Assembly: GCA_963732875.1 (NCBI GenBank)
Contig: CAVTBD010000004.1
Location: 1-64,000 of the forward strand
Direction of reading: 5' to 3'
DNA length: 64,000 nt
Origin: WHSO01 sp963732875
GTDB lineage: Bacteria; Pseudomonadota; Alphaproteobacteria; SMXQ01
Below the pieces are notes generated by a model. That model did no database searches, was not told the origin of the DNA, and saw only the letters and a program-made list of their open reading frames with translations. The translations under genes were made by a program, and so were the position numbers. Below are positions 1 through 6,973 of this stretch, piece by piece (positions within the stretch are counted from its first letter, which is position 1; each line of letters starts with the position of its first letter).

Positions 1-563
1 GCGGCGGACCCTCTCGCGCCGGGCGATCTCGCGGCGATGCACGCGGCGGCCGCCGACCTGTCGTCGGAACTCGCGCCCAAGCTGTCGCTGTTCTGGAGCG
101 ACCGCGCCTTCCAGGCCGGACGGTTCCCGCCGCTGGACCGGATCGACTACCTCGACAATGCCGTGCGGCTGGTCGAGCGCGAGGCCGTGCGCCCCGCGCG
201 CCCGACGCCCGGCCGAGGTGCGGGCGTATCTCGGCGGGTCGCCGTTCGAACGCTGGGCCGCCCGGGCGCGCGGACTTCGCCAAGGCCGACGCGCTCGCAC
301 CGGCCGACCGCAAGCCCTACCTGCGCGCCCTGCTCTACCCCGCCCGCTTCGCCTATAGCTGGCTGACCGGCACCATCGCGTCGAACGACGACGCGGTCGC
401 GTTCCTCACGGACGACGCGCCGCCGGGCCTCGACATGGACATCATCACCGCCGCGCTCGCCTGCCGCGACGCGGGGCGCGATCCCGACGGCCTGTTCGCC
501 GCGCGCGGCGTGCTGGTGGCGCAGGTGGAAGCGTGTGGGAGGCTGATGGAGAGTGCGGAGTGA
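1..563 (+). pseudogene. 3' part of an unrecognised protein gene, frameshifted as read
   Basis: The gene is open from the first base, so its start lies left of the window. The protein is followed through three frames: first to about base 195, second to about base 265, third to the TGA at 561-563, so two +1 shifts are needed. The reconstructed C-terminal part includes SELAPKLSLFWSDRAFQ, then AEVRAYLGGSPFERWA, then YLRALLYPARFAYSWLTG. It looks soluble and mixed alpha-helical. I do not recognise the family; a C-terminal domain of a nucleotidyltransferase-like protein was considered but no catalytic motif is in view. Coding is supported by the strong third-position GC bias that follows the frame changes. 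No function is claimed. Confidence 0.5.
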
Positions 564-812
564 CGATGAAGGGCATGAAGCGGAGATCAGTCTAGACCAG
601 CCGGAAGGCATCGCCGATCTCGTCGCTTACGTCGGCCTGGGCACGAAGCTGGCAAGCTGACGCCCGACCGGCAGAAGAGCAAGTGCAATTACGCGACTAA
701 TGCAGCAATTGTCCGCCCACAAAGTTGTATAAAGTCTGTCACGTCGTTGCACTCATCCACCGTGATCGGTGTTTTCGTATTGCTGACTGGATCTAGGTCA
801 GATTTATGCACA
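564..812. other. Gene-poor stretch with a possible gene remnant
   Basis: No complete gene is seen. From about 568 to 660 on the plus strand one frame reads ISLDQPEGIADLVAYVGLG and stops at 658-660. This resembles the extreme C-terminus of a c-type cytochrome domain, but no CxxCH motif is present, so it may be a remnant or chance. Base composition falls sharply towards AT after about 680, marking the left edge of an atypical segment that continues to about 1600. Confidence 0.3.
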
Positions 813-1193
813 ATGGAATTTCTACGAGCAGCAATTAGCTTCAACTTCGTTCTAGCAACCCCGAATCTATCCCCATCTCAGGTCGTCTATTCTGTGAGTG
901 CCTTTGACAAGTTAATGCATGATCTAATTCGCATCGGCATTGTCGCATCGTACGTTGGAACGCGAGTTGTGACAGAACGTTACAACGCCGAACCAATCAC
1001 CATAAAATTTCATGCTGAACTTGTCGCAGCGACAATTCCCCCTAAAGAGATTTTGTTTGCACAAGAGGTAACAAAAAAGCTGGCACGCCTATCTTTCCAA
1101 GATCCGGACAAGGTTGCCGAAGGGCTGTCACTCATATGGAATGAAAAGCACAAATGGACAAAAATCGCGGCGGCGAGGCATTCAGAGGAATGA
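813..1193 (+). CDS. Small hypothetical protein in an AT-rich island
   Basis: This 126-residue frame starts at the ATG at 813; the frame stays open upstream to a TTG at 747, so the start is uncertain and no good ribosome binding site is visible. The protein begins MEFLRAAISFNFVLATP and ends AAARHSEE. It contains no motif I recognise and no clear membrane segment. Codon use is far more AT-rich than in neighbouring genes, suggesting acquisition from elsewhere. Its last 62 bases overlap the 3' end of an opposite-strand gene. It could also be non-coding, because the codon signal is weak at this composition. Confidence 0.4.
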   Translation: MEFLRAAISFNFVLATPNLSPSQVVYSVSAFDKLMHDLIRIGIVASYVGTRVVTERYNAEPITIKFHAELVAATIPPKEILFAQEVTKKLARLSFQDPDKVAEGLSLIWNEKHKWTKIAAARHSEE

Positions 1194-1478
1194 AAGCCTC
1201 CTTTTCAAATTTGTATCCGTCTTTCTGAACGGCAGACCAAAAAATCTCGTTGTAGCCGTACACGTCGTGTAACGCAGCACGCAGCACGATAGCATCACCG
1301 ATCAACTGCCCGTCGGCGGTGAGCAAACTCGTTTTGGGCCATTGAACTCAGACTACTAAAACGAGCACGTATCTCCCCTTCCGTATGCTCCAAAAAGCGC
1401 CCGGACTCTATAGCAAAAAATGGCGCATCCCAAGCACCCCCCTTCGCCGTTACGATGAGACTGTACATGCCGAAGCCC
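1132..1478 (-). pseudogene. Small hypothetical protein, frameshifted as read
   Basis: On the minus strand an ATG at 1478-1476 is preceded by AGAGGGG about 8 bases upstream. It opens a frame reading MYSLIVTAKGGAWDAPFF and continuing to AQNEF near 1335. One extra base there moves the reading into a second frame, LLTADGQLIGDAIVLRAA, which ends at 1132. Joined, they give a protein of about 115 residues. The family is not recognised. A near-perfect -10 hexamer lies about 60 bases upstream, supporting a real transcription unit. The gene lies in the same AT-rich island as the opposite-strand gene it overlaps at the 3' end. Confidence 0.45.
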
Positions 1479-1538
1479 CCTCTTTATTTTTAGACTACCA
1501 TCAGTTGCTCTCCGGCGCTCGCTAGCAATTTACGCATG

Positions 1539-1544
1539 ATTATA
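1539..1544 (-). promoter_or_regulatory. Putative -10 box for the minus-strand small gene
   Basis: The minus strand reads TATAAT exactly, within TGCTATAAT, about 60 bases upstream of the ATG at 1478. No convincing -35 is seen in the preceding 17 bases, so the element may be an extended -10 (TGCTATAAT) or fortuitous. Confidence 0.35.
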
Positions 1545-1601
1545 GCAATCCCACCTCACCCTTGCCCTTTCCGCCCTCCCCGTGCTTAAAGTCCCGCTTT
1601 A

Positions 1602-2580
1602 ATGAGCGCCCAGGCCGATCCCGCGCGGTTTCCGCACCGACACCTCCTCGGAATCGAGGGCCTTTCCCCCGACCAGATCACCTATCTGCTGGACCGTGCC
1701 GACGGCTACGTGGCGCTGTCGCGCGCGCGCCAGAAGAAGGCCGACGTGCTGCGCGGTCTCACCATCATGAACCTGTTCTTCGAGGACTTCGACGCGCACC
1801 CGCACCTCGTTCGAGCTGGCGGGCAAGCGGCTGGGCGGCGACGTCATCAACATGTCGGTCGCCACCTCGTCGGTCCAGAAGGGCGAATCCCTGATCGACA
1901 CGGCGCTGACGCTCAACGCCATGCACCCGGACGTCATGGTGGTGCGCCACCCCTACTCGGGCGCGGTGGAGCTCCTGAGCCAGAAGGTCGCGGGCTCGGT
2001 CATCAACGGCGGCGACGGCAGCCACGAGCACCCGACCCAGGCGCTCCTGGACGCGCTCACCATCCGGCGCCGCAAGGGCCGGCTCGGCGGGCTGATCGTC
2101 GCCATCTGCGGCGACGTGGCGCACTCGCGCGTCGCGCGCTCCAACATCCACCTGCTCACCACCATGGGCGCGCGCGTGCGCGTGGTCGGCCCGCCCACCC
2201 TGGTGCCGCGCGTGTTCGAGCGCATGGGCACCGAGGTGTTCCACGACATGCGCGCGGGGCTGGAAGACGCCGACATCGTCATGATGCTGCGCCTGCAGTT
2301 GGAGCGCATGCACGGCACCTTCGTGCCCAGCCTGCGCGAGAACTTCCACTTCTACGGGCTCGACTACGCCAAGCTCGCCGCCGCCAAGCCCGACGCGCTC
2401 ATCATGCACCCCGGCCCGATCAACCGCGGCGTCGAGATCGACACCCGCGTCGCCGACGACGTCGAGCGCTCGCTCATCACCGAGCAGGTGGAGATGGGCG
2501 TCGCCGTGCGCATGGCCTGCCTCGAGGCGGTCACCGCCGACCGGCTCGCGCCGGATACGGGGACGGGAGGCGGGAAATGA
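1602..2580 (+). CDS. pyrB: Aspartate carbamoyltransferase catalytic subunit, one frameshift as read
   Basis: PyrB condenses carbamoyl phosphate with aspartate in the second step of pyrimidine synthesis in the cytosol. The frame from the ATG at 1602 reads to about 1787. A +1 base in the run GACTTCG at 1785-1791 then moves it to the frame that ends at 2580. Corrected, the protein has about 325 residues, normal for the family. It contains the carbamoyl-phosphate signature STRTRTSFEL around residue 65, GGDGSHEHPTQALLD, and the domain-closing HPGPINRG. It heads the usual alphaproteobacterial order pyrB-pyrC-plsY-dprA-topA-rnr. All motifs are intact on both sides of the shift, so the break is probably an error in the sequence. 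Confidence 0.93.
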
Positions 2581-2606
2581 GGGCTGAACACGCCGTTCAT
2601 TTCCTC

Positions 2607-2650
2607 GTCATGCCCCTCCCCCGGCTCGACCGGGGGATCGTCCGGGGCAT
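2607..2650. repeat. Partial palindromic element of the GTCAT family
   Basis: The sequence GTCATGCCCC followed by the stem CCCCCGG...CCGGGGG and GGGGCATC matches the arm of the composite repeat elements found several more times in this window. It lies directly after pyrB. Confidence 0.5.
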
Positions 2651-2680
2651 CTCCGGGGAATCCGTTCGACACCTTATCTC

Positions 2681-2761
2681 GTCATTCCCGCGCAAGCGGG
2701 AATCCACAGGGTTGTGCGGCACCTGGATTCCGGCTCTCCGCTGCGCTCCGGCCGGAATGAC
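2681..2761. repeat. Composite palindromic repeat, GTCATTCC-bounded, copy 1
   Basis: An 81-base unit begins GTCATTCC and ends GGAATGAC, a perfect 8-base terminal inverted repeat. The left arm is a hairpin, ATTCCC-N8-GGGAAT (2684-2703), followed by ATCCAC. The right arm is a second hairpin, GGATTCCGGC...GCCGGAATG. Two hairpins facing each other across a short spacer are the common plan of this family. It holds no gene. Together with the next copies it fills the 418-base gap between pyrB and pyrC. Confidence 0.75.
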
Positions 2762-2820
2762 GGGTGAGGAAATGGCGCCATGACCGGCAACGGCAAGGGC
2801 GGGCCGCTCCACCCATTTTC

Positions 2821-2865
2821 GTCATTCCCGCTCCCCGCTTGCGCGGGGACAGGGGCGCGGGAATC
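2821..2865. repeat. Palindromic repeat of the GTCAT family, variant copy
   Basis: It begins GTCATTCCCGC and ends GCGGGAATCC, like the left arm of the other copies, but about 20 bases containing a second small hairpin (CCCCGC...GCGGGG) sit inside the loop. Confidence 0.55.
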
Positions 2866-2888
2866 CGTTCGACACCTCCTCGACCCTC

Positions 2889-2950
2889 GTCATTCCCGCG
2901 AAAGCGGGAATCCACCGGCACTTGGACCCCCGCTTTCGCGGGGGTGACGA
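2889..2950. repeat. Composite palindromic repeat, copy 2
   Basis: The left arm is GTCATTCCCGCGAAAGCGGG followed by AATCCAC. The right arm, 2924-2950, is GGACCCCCGC...GCGGGGGTGAC. The unit has the same two-hairpin plan as the other copies, in a shorter 62-base form. Confidence 0.7.
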
Positions 2951-2998
2951 CGGAGGGCGGGAATGACGAGGGGCCGGAATGACGCTCGGAGAAAACGC

Positions 2999-4365
2999 AT
3001 GAGCGGCGCCATGAACGGCAAGAACGGCAAAGGCAAGAGCGGCACGGCACGCGCGCGTTCGTCAACGCGCGGCTGATCGACCCGGCGAGCGGGCTCGACC
3101 AGACGCGGCGCGCTGCTGGTGGAGGACGGCCGGATCGCGGACTTCGGCCCGCGCCTGTTCGCCGACGGCGTGCCGGCCGGGATCGAGGCCGTGGACTGCC
3201 AGGGCCTGGTGCTGGCGCCGGGGCTGGTGGACATCCGCGTGCTCGCCCACGAGCCCGGCGAGACCCACAAGGAATCGGTGGCGTCCGCCGCCGGCGCCGC
3301 GGTCGCGGGCGGCATCACCACCTTCTGCACGCTGCCCAACACCACGCCCGGTGATCGACGACGTGGCGCTGATCGAGTTCATGATCGCGCGCGGCGGCGA
3401 GACCGGGCTCGTCAACGTCCATCCCTACGGCGCGCTCACGGTCGGCACCCAGGGCGAGCGGCTCACGGAAATCGGGCTCCTGCGCGAGATGGGCGCCATC
3501 GCCTTCACCGACGGCACGCGCGCGGTCGCCGACGCGGTGCTGATGCGGCGCGCGCTTTCCTACGCCACCGCCTGGGACGCGCTGATCGTGCAGCACCCGG
3601 AGGAGCCCGCGCTCGCGCGCGGCGGCCAGATGAACGAGGGCGAGCTCGCGACCCGGCTCGGCCTGCAGGGCATCCCCGTCTGCGCCGAGGTGATGATGAT
3701 CGAGCGCGACCTGCACCTGGTCGAGCTCACCGGCGGGCGCTACCACGCGGCCCATGTCTCGACCGCCGCCGGGATCGACGCGATCCGCAAGGCGAAGGCG
3801 CAGGGGGCTGCGCGTCACCTGCGACACCGCGCCCCACTACTTCGGGCTCAACGAGACCGCGATCGGCGAATACCGCACCTTCGCCAAGCTGTCGCCGCCG
3901 CTGCGCGGCGAGGACGACCGCAAGGCGGTGGCCGAGGGCCTGCGCGACGGCACGATAGACGCCATCGCGTCCGACCACATCCCGCAGGATCCCGACTCCA
4001 AGCGCCTGCCGTATTCCCAGGCGCTGGCGGGCGCGGCCGGGCTCGAGACCCTGCTGCCGGTGACCCTCGAGCTCTACCACAACAAGGTGCTGTCCCTTTC
4101 CGATGCGCTCAGGTGCGTGACCTCGGCGCCGGCGCGCTGCATGGGCCTCGCCGCCGGGCGCCTCGCCAAAGGCGCCCAGGCCGACCTCGTCGTGATCGAT
4201 CCCGACCGGCCGTGGCGGGTGCGCGAGGACGACCTCGTCTCGACCTCGCGCAACACCCTGTTCGACGGCCGCCCGGTGCAGGGCCGCGCCGAGCTGACCG
4301 TGTTCGCCGGACGCACCGTGTTCGCCCGCGACAGCTTTCCGGGCGAGGCCGGAACTGGCGCCTGA
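2999..4365 (+). CDS. pyrC: Dihydroorotase-like protein (pseudo-dihydroorotase type), several frameshifts as read
   Basis: This amidohydrolase-family protein follows pyrB, as in many proteobacteria. The ATG at 2999 has GGAGA upstream. Four shifts (near 3050, 3111, 3350 and 3807, net +5) must be corrected to give about 453 residues. The first metal-binding motif of active dihydroorotases, HxHxR in DxHxHxREPG, reads RVLAH here (DIRVLAHEPGE), in clean frame, so both histidine ligands and the substrate arginine are absent. Later motifs are partly kept: AAHVSTAAGIDAIR, DTAPHYFGL and ASDHIPQ. This pattern matches the non-catalytic PyrC-prime proteins that support assembly of PyrB in Pseudomonas. The active enzyme would then be encoded elsewhere. 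Assignment to the family is firm; lack of activity is inferred. Confidence 0.85.
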
Positions 4366-4490
4366 GCCGGCGCGTGTTTGCTTCCACCGGAATTGTCCCG
4401 TAACATCCGTCATGCCCCGAGTTCATGCGAATGCGTGCTTCTCACGACATCGGGGCATGGTCCCGCGCGAGGGCGTTACTTTCAGAAGTC

Positions 4491-4588
4491 GTCATCGCCC
4501 TCCCCGACTGATCGGGGGATTATCCGGGCGATCGTCACGCGGAGGCGTGCCTGGCACTATGGATGCCCCGGACGAGCCGGGGCATGAC
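4491..4588. repeat. Composite palindromic repeat, copy 3 (diverged)
   Basis: The unit begins GTCATCGCCC and ends GGGGCATGAC, again bounded by inverted GTCAT/ATGAC. Its inner hairpins are CCCCGACTGATCGGGG and GCCCCGGACGAGCCGGGGC. A related half-element lies just upstream, where GTCATGCCCCGA at about 4410 faces TCGGGGCATG at about 4450. These occupy most of the pyrC-plsY gap. Confidence 0.55.
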
Positions 4589-4609
4589 GTACATGCGAAG
4601 AGGCTGACC

Positions 4610-5225
4610 ATGCCCGATCCCATGGGCGGCATCGCCTTCACCTGGCCGTTCTACGCGGCGGCCATCTGCGGCTACCTCGCCGGCTCGATCCCGTTCGGCC
4701 TGCTGCTCGACGCGCGCGTTCGGCCTCGGCGACATCCGCGCCATCGGGTCGGGCAACATCGGCGCGACCAACGTGCTGCGCACCGGGCGCAAGGGGATCG
4801 CCGCGGCGACGCTTGCGCTCGACGCGGGCAAGGGCGCGCTCGCGGTGCTGGCGGCCGCGCACTACGGCCCCGACATGGCGGTGCTGGCGGGCGCGGGCGC
4901 GGTGATCGGCCACGTGTTCCCGGTGTGGCTCGGGTTCAGGGGCGGCAAGGGCGTCGCCACCGCCCTCGGCGTGCTCGCCGCGATCTGCTGGCCGGCCGGG
5001 CTCGCCGCCGCCGCGACCTGGCTCGCCGCCGCCGTCGTGTTCCGCTATTCCTCGCTGGCCGCCGTGATCGCGACCCTGGCCGCGCCCGCGTTCACGTATT
5101 ACTGGGGCGGGCTCGAGCGCGCCGAGCTGGCCGGCTTCATCGCGGTGATCGTGCTGTTTCGGCACATCGGCAACATCCGCCGCCTGCTCGCCGGCGACGA
5201 GCCCCGCATCGGCCGGAAGGGGTGA
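4610..5225 (+). CDS. plsY: Acyl-phosphate:glycerol-3-phosphate acyltransferase, one frameshift as read
   Basis: PlsY is an inner-membrane enzyme that makes lysophosphatidate from acyl-phosphate and glycerol-3-phosphate, starting phospholipid synthesis. The ATG at 4610 opens MPDPMGGIAFTWPFYAAAI. The family signature GSIPFGLLL is followed by one extra G near 4709, after which the reading becomes TRAFGLGDIRAIGSGNIGA, which is textbook PlsY. Corrected length is about 204 residues with several hydrophobic segments. The conserved GFRGGKGVAT loop is present around residue 105. It sits between pyrC and dprA, the common alphaproteobacterial arrangement. Confidence 0.92.
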
Positions 5226-5249
5226 GGGCGCCCTCACCCTCCCGTCCTA

Positions 5250-5286
5250 GCGCGTTGTGCGCCCGAACGGGCGCAGTCCAACGCGC
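5250..5286. terminator. Strong hairpin after plsY
   Basis: The inverted repeat GCGCGTTG-TGCGCCC-GAAC-GGGCGCA-GT-CCAACGCGC folds into one long stem. There is no U-run, so it may end transcription by structure alone, stabilise the 3' end, or belong to a repeat family. Confidence 0.45.
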
Positions 5287-5301
5287 CGACTTATTGATGA
5301 C

Positions 5302-5349
5302 GAGCAACTTATCTGCGATCAGATGATTCCATCTGATCGCAGGTTGCTC
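5302..5349. repeat. Long palindrome GAGCAAC...GTTGCTC
   Basis: The outer stem GAGCAAC (5302-5308) pairs with GTTGCTC (5343-5349). The inner stem TGCGATCAGATG (5314-5325) pairs with CATCTGATCGCA (5330-5341) around the loop ATTC. It has the same plan as the palindromes at 50544-50646, with a TCAGAT/ATCTGA core and an AGAGC-type outer arm. Confidence 0.6.
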
Positions 5350-5477
5350 TAGCGGGCCGGGCCCCTCCCCCGGATCAGGTCCGGGGCAGGCTCTCTCCCG
5401 CCTCGTGCGACGGCACGCTCCGGGTTGGCGGGAGAGGGGCTTCTGAAATGGCCCCCTCGCCCCCGCCTTCTTCTCTC

Positions 5478-5569
5478 GTCATTCCCGCGCAAGCGGGAAT
5501 CCACAAATCGACAGTTGCGCACGAACCATGGCCCCCGACCATGGACCCCCGCCTTCGCGGGGGTGACGA
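5478..5569. repeat. Composite palindromic repeat, copy 4
   Basis: The left arm GTCATTCCCGCGCAAGCGGG followed by AATCCAC is identical to copy 1 over this stretch. The right arm is GGACCCCCGCCTTCGCGGGG followed by GTGACG, close to copy 2. It lies in the 431-base plsY-dprA gap, which holds no gene. TTGACA at 5622-5627 may be the -35 of a dprA promoter, but no good -10 follows. Confidence 0.7.
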
Positions 5570-5656
5570 ACAGAAGAACGCGGGGGTGACGAAGAAGTAA
5601 AGGAATGTTCACTTTCCGTTCTTGACAGGGACCGCCGCCGCGGCCACCCTGCCGGG

Positions 5657-6838
5657 ATGGATCACGGGGTTCTCCTGACGGATACCGAGCGGCGCGACCG
5701 GCTGAGGCTCGCGCGCACCGCCCATGTCGGCCCGGTCACCTTCCGCCAGCTCATGGCCCGGTTCGGCACCGCGGCCGACGCCCTCGACGCCCTGCCCGAG
5801 CTGGCCCGGCGCGGCGGCGCCCGGGCCGCGCTTGCCCCCTGCCCCGTTGCCCGGGCCGAGCGCGAGCTCGACGCGCTCACGCGCGCCGACGGACGCCTGA
5901 TCGCCCTCGGCGAGGCGGACTATCCGCGCGCGCTCGCCGCCATCCCCGACGCGCCGCCGGTGCTCTCGGTGCTGGGCGAGGCCGGCCTGCTGGCGCGCCC
6001 CATGGTCGCCGTGGTGGGGGCCCGCAACGCGTCGGCCAACGGGCTGCGCTTCGCCGAGATGCTGGCACGCGACCTCGGCGCGGCCGGGCCGGTGGTGGTC
6101 TCCGGCCTCGCGCGCGGGCTCGACGCCGCGGCGCACCGGGGCGCGCTCGCGACCGGCACCGTCGCGGTGCTGGCGGGCGGCGTCGACGTCGTCTACCCGC
6201 GCGAGAACACCGCGCTCTACACCGACATCCTCGCCCACGGCGGCGCGCTTTCCGAGCAACCCTGGGGCCTCCAGCCGACCGCGCGCCACTTCCCGTTCCG
6301 CAACCGGATCGTGTCGGGCCTGGCGCTGGCCGTGGTGGTGGTCGAGGCGACCCTGCGCTCGGGCTCCCTGATCACGGCACGCCTCGCCGGCGAGCAGGGC
6401 CGCGAGGTGCTGGCGGTGCCGGGAAACCCGCTCGATGCCCGGGCGCGCGGCACCAACGGCCTGATCCGCGACGGCGCTACCCTGGTCCAGGGCGCCGACG
6501 ATGTGCTGGAGGCGCTGGCTGGAGTACTCGGATATGCGGGCGGGGGACATGCCGCAGGAGTCCATGAAGCCGGGCCGGGGCCCGCCCCCTACCTGGGTAG
6601 TGGTGCTCCGGATGAGCGGTACGATAGTAGTGGTGATGAGGTATCCGACACCCTCCCGGCAGGGATGCGCGAAAAAATCATCGAGCTGCTCGGTGCGACC
6701 CCGGTTTCCCTCGATGAAGTGCTGCGCCGGAGCGGCCTTGCGGCCGCCGAGGTATCCATCATCCTGCTCGAACTGGAGCTCGCGGGACGGGTGGCGCGCC
6801 ACCCGGGCGGGCAAGTTTCCCTTGCTTTTGGCGGGTGA
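5657..6838 (+). CDS. dprA: DNA-processing protein DprA
   Basis: DprA binds incoming single-stranded DNA and loads RecA during transformation; it acts in the cytosol. The 393-residue frame from the ATG at 5657 has an N-terminal SAM-like region (to about residue 75) and a central Rossmann-type domain (about 75-290). That domain carries VVGARNASANG, SGLARGLDAAAH, YPRENTALY, FPFRNRIVSGL and GSLITARLA. A C-terminal winged-helix domain (about 335-390) contains TPVSLDEVLRRSGL. A variable, glycine-rich linker lies at about 295-330. The gene is intact and stands between plsY and topA, its usual place. It alone does not prove competence, because DprA is widespread in bacteria not known to transform. 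Confidence 0.95.
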   Translation: MDHGVLLTDTERRDRLRLARTAHVGPVTFRQLMARFGTAADALDALPELARRGGARAALAPCPVARAERELDALTRADGRLIALGEADYPRALAAIPDAPPVLSVLGEAGLLARPMVAVVGARNASANGLRFAEMLARDLGAAGPVVVSGLARGLDAAAHRGALATGTVAVLAGGVDVVYPRENTALYTDILAHGGALSEQPWGLQPTARHFPFRNRIVSGLALAVVVVEATLRSGSLITARLAGEQGREVLAVPGNPLDARARGTNGLIRDGATLVQGADDVLEALAGVLGYAGGGHAAGVHEAGPGPAPYLGSGAPDERYDSSGDEVSDTLPAGMREKIIELLGATPVSLDEVLRRSGLAAAEVSIILLELELAGRVARHPGGQVSLAFGG

Positions 6839-6973
6839 ATCCCCCATGTAACCGGCCCATTGGCCTCGCGCTAACCGGTTGTTGACCATTTCAAGGGCCT
6901 CATAAAAGAGCCGTTTCACGACCCTTCCGGCGCGTCCAGGGCCACCGGATGCAACCTCTAACGAGCGGGATTG

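Noticed and set aside
2681..2950. CRISPR-like array between pyrB and pyrC
   Set aside because: The repeats are palindromic two-hairpin units of unequal spacing with no constant-length spacers and no cas genes nearby.
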